Shown here piece by piece: positions 50,459 through 59,500 of a stretch of DNA of 64,000 nucleotides (position 1 is the first letter of the stretch; each line of letters opens with the position of its first letter). The notes beneath the pieces are model-generated. The model saw only the letters and a list, made by a program, of their open reading frames with translations, was not told the DNA's origin and did no database searches. A program made the translations under genes and the position numbers. Source of the stretch: Butyrivibrio sp. VCB2006 (GTDB lineage Bacteria > Bacillota > Clostridia > Lachnospirales > Lachnospiraceae); assembly GCF_000420945.1 (NCBI RefSeq), contig NZ_ATVX01000012.1, positions 1-64,000 on the forward strand, written 5' to 3'.

Positions 50459-51541
50459 ATGAAAAAGAATGCATTTTTAACAAAGACTCTTGCAGGAACA
50501 ATGGCAACACTTCTGATAATCAGTGGACTTACAGGGTGCGGAGCAGCTAAGGCTAGTGACGCTACTAAGGAAGAGCTTACGATTACATTTATGAATCAGG
50601 ATCAGACTCTCGGAACAGCTACAGCATACGTGGATGAGCTTCTTGACAAGGCTTCCTACGAGGCTTTCGAGCAGGTAGAGGATGCAGAGTTTAACGGATG
50701 GTTTGAGACTCCGTCATTCCTTGAATCCAGTAAAAAAGATCTTTCTACAGATACTTTTGAAAAAGATACTACTCTTTATGGTGATTTTAGAAGCAATACA
50801 GTAGCAGAAGATACAAGGCACTGGTACATCGCAGGAACATCCACAAAAGGCGCACTTAAACTTAATAACTGGGCAGGAAGTCTTAGCGACGAAGAAAAGG
50901 CTTCTTTTGAGCTTACACCTACAGGAAACAATGTAAATGAATTTTCTCTTACAATAGACCTTTTCGAAGGAGATCAGTTCCAGGTTATACATGACTGGAA
51001 GTGGGACGGACAAAAAGGCTATGGCAAGTTCACAGATATTGATGAGTCTCAGATGGAGAATGCAGGAGGCCTTGGAGGAACTGCAGATACATCAAATGTT
51101 CAGGTTTTAGTTGATGGAAACTACACAATCACTCTTACAACAAACCCTGATAATCAGGCCCAGGATACTCTGAGTATTGTGAGAAACTCAGATCCTCTGA
51201 CAGATGGTGAAGAAACAGAAGAGGAGCCATTTGAAGTAACAGAGAACACAAAGGTTTTCGTAAAGGGAAGCTGGGTTGCAGACTGGTCAGAACTCAAAGA
51301 GCTTGAGAGAAAAGATGGTGCTGACACCTATACTATCGAAATGGAACTTAAAGCAGATACAGAGCTTTGCTTCTCAGTATTTGAAGGAGAGGAAGATACC
51401 GGCCTTGTACTCAAAGAAGAAAATGTAACGGCTGGTATGGATCTTTTAACAGAAAATGGAAACAACGTGAAAATTTCTGCAGACGGAACATATACATTTA
51501 CAGTAAATCTTGATGATATGACTGTAGAAATTGCTAAATAA
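50459..51541 (+). CDS. Starch-binding lipoprotein, SusE/F-like repeats
   Basis: The 360-residue protein has a lipobox LTGC (Cys27). After a linker come two similar beta-rich modules, about residues 115-225 (WYIAGTSTKGALKLNNWAG..., FQVIHDWKWDGQKGYGKF..., YTITLTTNPDNQ...LSIVR) and about 265-358 (VFVKGSWVADWSEL..., YTFTVNLDDMTVEI). These repeats resemble the starch-binding modules of SusE/SusF and CBM26-type proteins. It would hold starch or maltodextrin at the cell surface for the GH13 and ABC system. GGGAGGG precedes the ATG. It is the first gene of the operon. Confidence 0.75.
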   Translation: MKKNAFLTKTLAGTMATLLIISGLTGCGAAKASDATKEELTITFMNQDQTLGTATAYVDELLDKASYEAFEQVEDAEFNGWFETPSFLESSKKDLSTDTFEKDTTLYGDFRSNTVAEDTRHWYIAGTSTKGALKLNNWAGSLSDEEKASFELTPTGNNVNEFSLTIDLFEGDQFQVIHDWKWDGQKGYGKFTDIDESQMENAGGLGGTADTSNVQVLVDGNYTITLTTNPDNQAQDTLSIVRNSDPLTDGEETEEEPFEVTENTKVFVKGSWVADWSELKELERKDGADTYTIEMELKADTELCFSVFEGEEDTGLVLKEENVTAGMDLLTENGNNVKISADGTYTFTVNLDDMTVEIAK

Positions 51542-51553
51542 GAGGCAGGAAAA

Positions 51554-53230
51554 ATGAATCAGTTTGCACTACTACATATGACAGATTCAGCGTACTGCTT
51601 TCCGGTATCTGAACATGAAATTGTCATAAGGCTTCGCACAGCCAGGGGAGACATAGAAAAGGCCTGGATTATCTTCGAGAGCAAATATGTAATCGGGGAA
51701 AGCCAAAAAAAGCTTCCAATGGAAAAAGTGCTTAGCGGAGAACTATACGATTATTATTCAGTAAAACTGGATCTCGAAGATACGAGACTTGCTTATGTCT
51801 TTTATCTATGGGATGGTCGTGAATACTATTACTACTCTGAGGATGGCGCAACACTCACTTATGATTTTACCAAGGGCTACTATAACTTCTTTCAGTATCC
51901 CTACATCAATGCTGCAGACATCATGAAAAAGGAAGACTGGCTAACTCAGGCAAGCTTTTACCAAATATTCATCGACAGGTTCTGTATAGGAGATGAGAAC
52001 AAGGACAAGAGTTATATAAATCTTAAGTGGGGAGATGTCCCTACTCCCAAAAGCTTTGCAGGGGGCGACCTCAAGGGAATTATTTCTAAGCTTGATTATA
52101 TTAGTAATCTTGGATGTGATGCACTTTATCTTACTCCAATTTTTAAGTCACCCTCCAACCATAAGTATGATATTGTGGACTATTTTGAGATAGATCCAAA
52201 CTTTGGTGACAATGCAGATTTGCAAGAATTGGTAAAAGAACTCCATAAAAGAGGAATGAAGATAGTTCTGGATGCGGTTTTCAACCATGTCAGTGAACTA
52301 AATGAGAAGTTTCAAGACGTGGTAAAAAAAGGCAGAGAATCACAGTATTTTGACTGGTTTGTAGTAAAGGGTGATTTTCCGAAAAAAGATCCTCTTAACT
52401 ACGAAGTATTTGCCGGATGCACATATATGCCAAAGTGGAATACTTCGAACAGTGATGTCCAGGATTACCTTATATCCATTGCCACCTACTACATCAAAGA
52501 GTTTGATATAGACGGATGGAGACTTGATGTATCAGATGAGATAAGCCACGATTTCTGGAGGAAGTTTAGAAAAGAAGTTAAGAAAGCCAAGGAGACAGCA
52601 GTAATTATCGGTGAAAACTGGCATGATGCAAATAACTACCTTCGGGGCGATCAGTATGACAGCATCATGAATTATGCATTTACTAAGGCAGCTCTTGACT
52701 ATTTTGCCTATGATAAATTTGATGCTGAGAAAATGGCTGACAAGCTTAACGACATCCTTGCAAGGAACACTGACACTGTCAATGATATGATGCTAAATCT
52801 TCTTGATAGTCATGATACGGACAGATTCTTTAGTGAAGTGCATGAAGACCGTGATAAGTTAAAAGCTGCGCTGGCGCTATTATATCTGTTTCCCGGTGCG
52901 CCATCGATTTTCTACGGCACAGAGTGCTATACTGTTGGTGGATATGATCCTGATTGCAGGCGATGCATGGATTTCGGAAAAGAAAAAGAGAATACACTGA
53001 CAGATTTTATCAGGCAGCTGGCGGATATACGAAAGAAATGCAACTTCTCATTTGATGGCACCAGGATTTACTCTTCAGATGACAATAAGCTCTTATGCAT
53101 GGAAAGACATGGCGAAAATGGGGATGTCACGCTGTTAATAAACGAGTCGGACAGCGTCGGAAAAGACAAAGATATTCAGGTAGAACCTGGCAGCTACAGA
53201 TTATATGTAGGCGGAGGAGAGGTATTATGA
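51554..53230 (+). CDS. GH13 alpha-amylase-family enzyme (neopullulanase/cyclomaltodextrinase type)
   Basis: The 558-residue protein has an N-terminal beta domain (residues 1-110) and the GH13 barrel: DAVFNHV, GWRLDVSDE with nucleophile Asp325, IGENW with acid/base Glu354 and LLDSHDTDR with Asp421. The extra N-domain, WLTQASFYQIFIDRF and NHKYDIVDYFEIDPNFG fit subfamily 20-like enzymes that open cyclodextrins and cut maltodextrins or pullulan. No signal peptide, so it works on imported sugars. The binding-protein gene overlaps its end by ATGA. Confidence 0.93.
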   Translation: MNQFALLHMTDSAYCFPVSEHEIVIRLRTARGDIEKAWIIFESKYVIGESQKKLPMEKVLSGELYDYYSVKLDLEDTRLAYVFYLWDGREYYYYSEDGATLTYDFTKGYYNFFQYPYINAADIMKKEDWLTQASFYQIFIDRFCIGDENKDKSYINLKWGDVPTPKSFAGGDLKGIISKLDYISNLGCDALYLTPIFKSPSNHKYDIVDYFEIDPNFGDNADLQELVKELHKRGMKIVLDAVFNHVSELNEKFQDVVKKGRESQYFDWFVVKGDFPKKDPLNYEVFAGCTYMPKWNTSNSDVQDYLISIATYYIKEFDIDGWRLDVSDEISHDFWRKFRKEVKKAKETAVIIGENWHDANNYLRGDQYDSIMNYAFTKAALDYFAYDKFDAEKMADKLNDILARNTDTVNDMMLNLLDSHDTDRFFSEVHEDRDKLKAALALLYLFPGAPSIFYGTECYTVGGYDPDCRRCMDFGKEKENTLTDFIRQLADIRKKCNFSFDGTRIYSSDDNKLLCMERHGENGDVTLLINESDSVGKDKDIQVEPGSYRLYVGGGEVL

Positions 53231-54678
53231 GAAATATAAAAAGAGCTCTTGGGCTGTTGCTTATATCATCACTCGCTATTTCAATGACAGCTTGCGGAAG
53301 TGATAATGCTAAGGCTTCCGGGAAGACTTCAAGTGATGAAGTAATCACTCTTAGGATTCTTGAAAATGACACGGCCAAGCAGGAGGGCTATCTGGATGAA
53401 CTATTAAGTGCATTTAATGAGGCTTATAAGGACAAGGGAATCCAGGCTGTTGATGCGAACATGGAAGAATACAGTAACCTGGCAGAAAACGGCCCTTATG
53501 GCTACGGCCCTGATGTTCTTTACCAGGCTAACGATAAGCTTATGTCTTACGCAGAAGATAAACACATCCTTGCACTAAACAGAGAAGATTTTGAGTGCGC
53601 CGATCTAATTCCGGAAGAAGCCTGGAATGCCTTCACTATTGGTGTTAATGGCAATAAGTACACCTGCGCAATTCCTGTTAATGTTCAGGAACCAATGCTT
53701 TTTTACAGAAAAGATAAGCTTCCTGAGAATTGGGAGACTGATTGGGATCAGGATGGAGATAAGACACCGGATTTCCTTCAGAGCTGGAGCAGTCTGTATC
53801 AGCTTTCACAGCAGATAGTAACAGAGTCCGGCGGCGAGAAATATGGTCTTGTTGCCTCCTGCAAAGACCTTTATATGATGGCAGAGTTTGACTTTTCCTA
53901 TGGTGGATATGTTTTTGGAAAAGATGAAAATGGCCTTACTAATTCTGAGGATGTAGGCTTTGGACAGGGTGATGCGGCAAAAGGTATGCTGGGACTTCGC
54001 CAGTTTGCCGGAGTTATGAATGAAGAGTGTATTGATGATTCAATAGCGCAGAATAGATATGTTAAAGTTGCTGATGGTACATATTTTTGCTCAATCTCTA
54101 CACCTGATACTTACGTCCTGTTCCATGACAGACTTGCCGATGTGTATAAGGCAGAAGGCTGTAGCCAGGAAGAAGCTGACAAAAAAGCTACAGAAAACCT
54201 TGGAATGGTGGAACTTCCCGGCAAGATGCCTGCAGATGGAGACCTTAGCAAAAATGGAGATACAGTTGAGACTGTTGTTATGGGCGGCGTTAACGGCTAT
54301 GGTATCAGTGCGTACACGGAGCACAGAGATGCATGCATTGAGTTTGTAAACTTTGCTACCAGCAGGGAAATGATCACAAGAAGGGCACAGATCCTTGGTA
54401 TTGCTCCAACAAGATCAGATGTGGCTCAGGAAATGGGCGGAACAACAGAAATGATCTTTGGTAGTTTGAGCGCTGGGCATATAAATCTTATGCCTTCTGT
54501 TAAGGCTGTAGATCAGATTTGGGACCCCATGGGAACGCTTCTTAGTGATGTGGCCAAGGATGCTTTTAGAGAGAAAAAGGGTGAAACTGTTAAATATACA
54601 GATGAAGCTTCCATGCAGGAGGCTTTGGATAAAGCTTCAAAGAGCATTTATGACGCCATTTATACTTTATCTAACTAA
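53227..54678 (+). CDS. Maltodextrin-binding lipoprotein (MalE-like)
   Basis: ATG 53227 overlaps the GH13 stop; the frame is open further upstream only inside the GH13 gene. The 483-residue protein has a lipoprotein signal with lipobox MTAC (Cys23) and a solute-binding fold: VLYQANDKLMSYAEDKHILAL, GNKYTCAIPVNVQEPMLFYRKDKLPENWE, WSSLYQLSQQIV, then NGYGISAYTEHRDACIEFVNFATS. It would deliver maltodextrins to the MalF/MalG-like permeases that follow. It is longer than classic MalE, with a calcium-site-like DWDQDGDKTPDF insert. Confidence 0.9.
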   Translation: MRNIKRALGLLLISSLAISMTACGSDNAKASGKTSSDEVITLRILENDTAKQEGYLDELLSAFNEAYKDKGIQAVDANMEEYSNLAENGPYGYGPDVLYQANDKLMSYAEDKHILALNREDFECADLIPEEAWNAFTIGVNGNKYTCAIPVNVQEPMLFYRKDKLPENWETDWDQDGDKTPDFLQSWSSLYQLSQQIVTESGGEKYGLVASCKDLYMMAEFDFSYGGYVFGKDENGLTNSEDVGFGQGDAAKGMLGLRQFAGVMNEECIDDSIAQNRYVKVADGTYFCSISTPDTYVLFHDRLADVYKAEGCSQEEADKKATENLGMVELPGKMPADGDLSKNGDTVETVVMGGVNGYGISAYTEHRDACIEFVNFATSREMITRRAQILGIAPTRSDVAQEMGGTTEMIFGSLSAGHINLMPSVKAVDQIWDPMGTLLSDVAKDAFREKKGETVKYTDEASMQEALDKASKSIYDAIYTLSN

Positions 54679-54690
54679 GGGAGCTTTGGT

Positions 54691-55977
54691 ATGAAAACTG
54701 GGAATATTAAGACAAAATGCTCCTATGTAATAATGGGACTTGGACAGTTTCTTTATGGGCAAAGAGTTAAAGGACTTCTTTATATGGCTGTTCTTGCTCT
54801 GTATTTATGGTATTTAGTCACCTCAGGTATAGGGGATATGACAGGTTTTTTTACTCTCGGCACTGTTGAGGGTGATCCTTGGCTTGGAACAAAAGGTGAT
54901 GACTCCATCATCATGATGCTTAGAGGAATCCTGGCATTTCTGGTGCTGATTGCAGTTATTGTCTTTTATCTTTCCAATATAAAAGATGTCAAGAATACAG
55001 AAAGGCTTGTGGAGCAGGGGAAGACTGTTCCGGGATTTATCGCGTCATTACAGGCCTTTGTTGATAAGAAGTTTTATGTTGTGGCGCTGTTCTTGCCGGT
55101 TGTCGGAGTTGCAGTGTTCAACATCCTTCCAATCATTTTCATGATCCTTATTGCTTTCACAAACTATGGGGGAGATATAGTGCCCCCAAAGCTTGTGGAC
55201 TGGATAGGGCTTGAAAATTTTATACAGATCTTTTCACTTACAGGAATAAAAGACACATTTGTAAAAATCCTGGGGTGGAATCTTGTCTGGGCAGTATGTG
55301 CGACCGCTATCAACTATTTTGGAGGACTTTTACTGGCGCTTCTCCTTAACAAGAAGTGTGTAAAGGGCAAGACCTTTTGGAGAGCATTTCCTATACTTGC
55401 ATACGCTGTGCCGGGATTCATAACTCTTTTAGGCTTTAAGTTCATGTTCTCCTATGGAGGTCCAATTAACTATTATCTGAAAGCTTTTGGACTTCAGGCA
55501 GTGGGATTCTTGGATATAGATGCAGGTTGGAAGGCAAGGATAATAGGTCTTTTGGTAAATGCATGGATATCTATACCGACATCGATGCTGCTTGCCACAG
55601 GAATTCTTTCTAACATGAATAATGAGCTGTATGAGGCCGCAAGTCTTGATGGAGCAGGAAGATGGAAACAGTTTACCAAGCTCACACTTCCATTTGTAGT
55701 TTTCTCTACAACACCGACGCTTATTACCAGCTTTGTTGGCAACTTTAATAACTTCGGAGTATTTTACTTCTTGAGAGGCGGCTTATATCTTGACGGATAC
55801 TTCCTTGCAAGTGATACGGACCTTCTCATCAACTGGCTTTATAACCTTTCGATTGATAATAACTATTATGGTATAGGCGCAGCAGTCAGCCTTATTATTT
55901 TCCTGATCACATCAGTGATCTCTTTGACTACATATGTGAATTCATCAGCATTTAAGAAGGAGGATACTTTCAGATGA
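54691..55977 (+). CDS. Maltodextrin ABC permease, MalF-like
   Basis: The 428-residue protein has an N-terminal extension with two to three spans (GLGQFLYGQRVKGLLYMAVLALYLWYL, then ILAFLVLIAVIVFYLSNIK) ahead of the six-span permease core, as in MalF proteins, and the EAA loop ELYEAASLDGAGRWKQFTKLTLP. The N-terminal part (TM2-like QFLYGQRVKG) matches clostridial MalF. It forms the channel with the MalG-like protein. GGGAGC precedes the ATG. Its stop overlaps the next start by ATGA. Confidence 0.92.
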   Translation: MKTGNIKTKCSYVIMGLGQFLYGQRVKGLLYMAVLALYLWYLVTSGIGDMTGFFTLGTVEGDPWLGTKGDDSIIMMLRGILAFLVLIAVIVFYLSNIKDVKNTERLVEQGKTVPGFIASLQAFVDKKFYVVALFLPVVGVAVFNILPIIFMILIAFTNYGGDIVPPKLVDWIGLENFIQIFSLTGIKDTFVKILGWNLVWAVCATAINYFGGLLLALLLNKKCVKGKTFWRAFPILAYAVPGFITLLGFKFMFSYGGPINYYLKAFGLQAVGFLDIDAGWKARIIGLLVNAWISIPTSMLLATGILSNMNNELYEAASLDGAGRWKQFTKLTLPFVVFSTTPTLITSFVGNFNNFGVFYFLRGGLYLDGYFLASDTDLLINWLYNLSIDNNYYGIGAAVSLIIFLITSVISLTTYVNSSAFKKEDTFR

Positions 55978-56801
55978 GAAAAGAACGACTTTCAGAGACA
56001 GTCGTAACATACATTGCACTGATCCTTGTATCCTTCATATTCTTTTTTCCTGTGCTGTGGCTTGTACTGGCATCTTTTTCTGCGTCGGGTTCAATCTATG
56101 ATTATGAAGGATTTTTCCCTAAGAGCTACAGTCTTGGTACATATATTAAGCTCTTTTCGGACACACAGATGTATGATTATCCAAGTTGGCTACGGAATAC
56201 CTTGTTTGTTGCAGTATTTTCCTGTGCGCTTTCCACAGTCCTGGTGATACTGACTGCTTATACCATGAGCAGATTCAGGTTCAGGATGAGAAAGCCTATC
56301 ATGAAGACGACTCTGGTTCTTAGTATGTTCCCAAGCTTTATGGGAATGACAGCGGTTTATCTTATAATGATCAACTTTAACCTCATCAATAATCTGTGGA
56401 GCCTTGTGCTGGTGTACTCAGCAGGAGCGCCTATGGGATACCTGGTGCAGAAGGGGTATTTTGATACTATCAGTAACTCGATTTACGAAGCGGCCAGGAT
56501 TGACGGGGCATCTAACCCTACAATTTTCTGGAAGGTTACAATGCCGCTTTCCAAGCCAATCCTAGTGTATACCGCACTTACCTCGTTTGCATGGCCATGG
56601 AGTGATTTCATTCTTCCGAACATGCTTCTCAAAAACCGCGATCTTTGGACAGTAGCGGTGGGCCTTACTCATCTTGGAGAAACAGAGTTTTCAAGATTTG
56701 CTGCAGGAGCCATATTTATTGCTGTTCCAATAGTAATTCTGTATTTTTCCTTATCAAGGTTCCTAATATCCGGAGTATCAGATGGTGCTGTTAAGCAATA
56801 A
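55974..56801 (+). CDS. Maltodextrin ABC permease, MalG-like
   Basis: The 275-residue protein has six spans and the EAA loop SIYEAARIDGASNPTIFWKVTMPLSKPI. FAWPWSDFILP and the end FLISGVSDGAVKQ are the conserved C-terminal segments of MalG. It completes the importer with the upstream genes. No MalK-type ATPase gene follows, so a shared ATPase elsewhere must serve this system. Confidence 0.93.
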   Translation: MRKERLSETVVTYIALILVSFIFFFPVLWLVLASFSASGSIYDYEGFFPKSYSLGTYIKLFSDTQMYDYPSWLRNTLFVAVFSCALSTVLVILTAYTMSRFRFRMRKPIMKTTLVLSMFPSFMGMTAVYLIMINFNLINNLWSLVLVYSAGAPMGYLVQKGYFDTISNSIYEAARIDGASNPTIFWKVTMPLSKPILVYTALTSFAWPWSDFILPNMLLKNRDLWTVAVGLTHLGETEFSRFAAGAIFIAVPIVILYFSLSRFLISGVSDGAVKQ

Positions 56802-56833
56802 AATGCGAGGTTAGATTATTAGAGGGAGAGAGA

Positions 56834-57022
56834 GTGACGCAAGAATCATTTTTCAGAAAATCTATGAAGATTGCAGTGCCTGTAGCTTTACAGGCTATGC
56901 TGCAATCTTCTTTTTCTATGATCGATCAGGTTATGGTGGGGCAATTGGGGAAGACTGCCATAGCCGCAGTAGAAGTTGGTGTTGCCATGTCAGTAAACAT
57001 GTTGGTGTTGCATTTTTGCTGA
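56834..57022 (+). pseudogene. MATE transporter relic (first 62 residues)
   Basis: The ORF starts with GTG after GAGGGAGAGAGA and reads SFFRKSMKIAVPVALQAMLQ, SSFSMIDQVMVGQLGKTAIA, the N-terminal signature of MATE pumps. It stops at codon 63, where about 380 residues should follow. The original ribosome site and start are intact, so a 62-residue peptide may still be made. Confidence 0.8.
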
Positions 57023-57259
57023 TTCCAACAGATTTAGAATTTATTATTGCAACTATATATTTTCGGTGTTAGTATGAGAAAGTATTAAAAATATAAAGAA
57101 AGAACGCTTGTCGTACAGGTGATGAAATGTTTATTAGATAATTTAGTTTGAGTTTACACGATATGTTTTGTTATAGCTGCTGATGCGGCTATTTTGTGTA
57201 CGCTTAAATTAGATTATCATGCATTCTTAGCCTGACTGTAATAGTGGGTCTATTTGTGT

Positions 57260-57294
57260 GAGTCTATTTTGCGTATGCAAAAGAGGCTCTTTTT
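57260..57294 (+). terminator. Attenuator-like terminator in the ABC-F leader
   Basis: A 13-bp stem (57260-57272 with 57277-57289; one G-T pair, one A-G mismatch) with loop GTAT runs into TTTTT. It lies 143 bp before the ABC-F start codon in a roughly 410-bp leader that holds no gene. Upstream are a 9-codon ORF (MKCLLDNLV, ATG 57123), a 6-codon ORF and an AGCTGC/GCGGCT stem (57174-57189). Downstream a 10-bp stem, AGAATTTCGC/GCGAAATTCT (57374-57395), lies before the ribosome site. Confidence 0.65.
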
Positions 57295-57436
57295 CATTTT
57301 CAATGAAAATAAGTCAGTAAATGTGCATCGGCGCGAAATGAATTTGTTTCTTGAAGCAACCGCGCCTCGCACGAGAATTTCGCAAGCGAAATTCTATATT
57401 AGTACAGTACGCTATCAGCACAATAGGAGATTATAT

Positions 57437-58972
57437 ATGCTACAAGTTAAGAATCTGACCATAACCCATCGGGGGGACCTGCGGGTCATACTAGAGAAAT
57501 TCAATATGGTCCTTAATGATGGCGACAAGGCCGTAATTATTGGGGAAGAGGGAAATGGCAAATCGACCCTCATGAAATGGATATACGATCCGGAAATGGC
57601 TGAAGAATACACGGAATGTGAGGGAGAAAGAGTACTGGCAGGAGAGGTGCTTGGGTATCTTCCACAGGAGCTTCCGGAGACTGATAAAGAAAAAACGCTA
57701 TATGAATACTTTTCACAGGCACAGCTCTTTTTTGATAAGAATCCAAAAGAACTAGCTGAGATGGCCAGGGAATTCCAAGTGCCCTCAGATTTCTTTTACA
57801 GCGATCAAAAAATGGGAAGTTTATCCGGTGGAGAGAAGGTTAAGGCTCAGCTTATGAGGATTCTTATGGATAAGCCGACAGTTCTTTTGCTGGACGAGCC
57901 TTCGAATGATATTGATATAAGCACGCTGGAGCTTTTGGAGAAGCTGATAAATGAGTGGAAGCACATAGTTCTTTTCATATCTCATGATGAGACCCTTATT
58001 GAGAACACGGCTAATGTGGTGATCCACATCGAGCAGATCATGCGAAAGACTAAGAGCAGGTACACTGTCGTTAAGGATAATTACAGGAATTATATCAAGA
58101 ATAGGGCCGAGAACTTCGAGAGGCAGGAGCAGCAGGCAATTAACGACAAAAAGGAGAAAAAGCGCAGGGACGAAAAGTATGCCCGAATCTATAACAGCGT
58201 GGACCATGCACAGACCAGTATATCCAGAGCCGCCAGGGACGGAATAGGTAAGAATCTCAAAGATAAGATGCACACGGTTAAGGCCATGGAAAAGCGTTTT
58301 GAAAAAGAAGATGAGAACATGACCAAGATGCCTGAGCAGGAGGAAGCGATCTTCTTCAAGCTTGGAGGGGAAACGGCCAAAATGCCTGCAGGCAAGACCG
58401 TTATTGAGTATTCCCTGGATGAGCTGAGAACTCCTGATGATTCCAAGGTCCTTGCAAAAGACATTTTCCTTAGAGTCAGAGGCCCGGAGAAAATCTGCAT
58501 TGTTGGAACAAATGGTGTGGGTAAAACGACACTCCTTAAGAAAATGGCAGATGAGCTGTTATCCAGAAAAGATATAAAGGCCCAGTATATGCCACAGAAC
58601 TACGAGGAGCTTCTTGATCTTGATGCTACACCGGTAGAATTTCTGGACGATACAGGGGATAAAGCGATTAGAACCCGCATAAGGACCTATCTTGGTTCTC
58701 TTAAGTACACAGCGGATGAGATGGATCATGCTATCAGGGATCTGTCCGGAGGACAGAAAGCCAAGGTGCTGCTTTTGAAAATGAGTTTATCTGATGCCAA
58801 TGTACTTATTTTGGATGAGCCAACAAGAAACTTTTCACCGCTGTCGGGACCTGTTATCAGGAAGATGATTGCTTCTTTTCCGGGAGCTGTGATCAGCATT
58901 TCCCACGACAGAAAATATATTGATGAGGTTTGCACAAAGGCATACACGCTTACAGAGAAAGGACTTAAATAA
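57437..58972 (+). CDS. ABC-F family ATPase (ribosome protection / translation factor)
   Basis: ATG 57437 has AGGAG 7 bp upstream; the open frame upstream crosses the leader and is not coding. The 511-residue protein has two ATPase cores, GEEGNGKST / LSGGEK / LLLDEPSNDID and GTNGVGKTT / LSGGQK / LILDEPTRNFSP, joined by a long charged linker (about residues 210-300, RAENFERQEQQAINDKKEKK) and no membrane spans. ABC-F proteins bind the ribosomal E-site; some dislodge antibiotics (Vga/Lsa/Msr), others tune translation. The leader with a terminator favours the drug-inducible resistance type. Which drug is not visible. Confidence 0.88.
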   Translation: MLQVKNLTITHRGDLRVILEKFNMVLNDGDKAVIIGEEGNGKSTLMKWIYDPEMAEEYTECEGERVLAGEVLGYLPQELPETDKEKTLYEYFSQAQLFFDKNPKELAEMAREFQVPSDFFYSDQKMGSLSGGEKVKAQLMRILMDKPTVLLLDEPSNDIDISTLELLEKLINEWKHIVLFISHDETLIENTANVVIHIEQIMRKTKSRYTVVKDNYRNYIKNRAENFERQEQQAINDKKEKKRRDEKYARIYNSVDHAQTSISRAARDGIGKNLKDKMHTVKAMEKRFEKEDENMTKMPEQEEAIFFKLGGETAKMPAGKTVIEYSLDELRTPDDSKVLAKDIFLRVRGPEKICIVGTNGVGKTTLLKKMADELLSRKDIKAQYMPQNYEELLDLDATPVEFLDDTGDKAIRTRIRTYLGSLKYTADEMDHAIRDLSGGQKAKVLLLKMSLSDANVLILDEPTRNFSPLSGPVIRKMIASFPGAVISISHDRKYIDEVCTKAYTLTEKGLK

Positions 58973-58975
58973 CCA

Positions 58976-59500
58976 ATGACAGGAAAGTGGATAAAAGTAA
59001 TTCCCTTTGATATGAAATATCTTAGGGACTATCACGAAAACTTCAACGAGGAGATTGCAAGATACCAATGGCCGGATCCCTTTGAAAATGAAGACGCTGC
59101 AAGGGAAGTTTTGCAGGAGTTTCTTGACGAAATGGAAAAAGAGGAAATGCTGATTTTTTCTATTGTTGATGAAAATGAGAAGTTTGTGGGAAGCGTTGAG
59201 ATGCATGGACTTACAGAAGAATGTCCGGAACTTGGCGTGTGGATCGTAGAAGCGGAGCAAGGAAAGGGCTATGCCTTTGATGCGCTGAACTTCATTCTGG
59301 ATTACGCCCATGAGAAATACGGAAAGAGCCAGTTCTTTTACGAAGCTGATATCAGAAACGCAGGAAGTAACAAGCTTCTGGAAAAGCTATCCTCAGACTA
59401 CGACATAGAGGAATTTGAAGTGGAAGACCTTGTTACTGATTCAGGAAAAGAGCTAAAGCTAAAAGGAAATGAACTAAGGAGAAAAACTGAAAATGAGTGA
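58976..59500 (+). CDS. GNAT-family acetyltransferase
   Basis: The 174-residue protein follows the ABC-F stop by 3 bp. It has the RimJ/RimL-like layout: VIPFDMKYLRDYHENFNEEIARYQWPDPFE, EKFVGSVEMHGL, the acetyl-CoA loop GVWIVEAEQGKGYAFDALNFILDYA and a C-terminal NAGSNKLLEKL. It probably acetylates an amine of a small molecule or protein N-terminus. The close coupling to the ABC-F gene suggests joint expression. Substrate unknown. Confidence 0.82.
   Translation: MTGKWIKVIPFDMKYLRDYHENFNEEIARYQWPDPFENEDAAREVLQEFLDEMEKEEMLIFSIVDENEKFVGSVEMHGLTEECPELGVWIVEAEQGKGYAFDALNFILDYAHEKYGKSQFFYEADIRNAGSNKLLEKLSSDYDIEEFEVEDLVTDSGKELKLKGNELRRKTENE

Noticed and set aside
53095..53226. N-terminal extension of the MalE-like frame
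   Set aside because: It lies wholly inside the GH13 gene in another frame; the lipoprotein signal peptide starts exactly at ATG 53227.
57254..57436. N-terminal extension of the ABC-F frame
   Set aside because: It spans the terminator hairpin of the leader, and ABC-F proteins begin at the first ATPase domain; AGGAG precedes ATG 57437.
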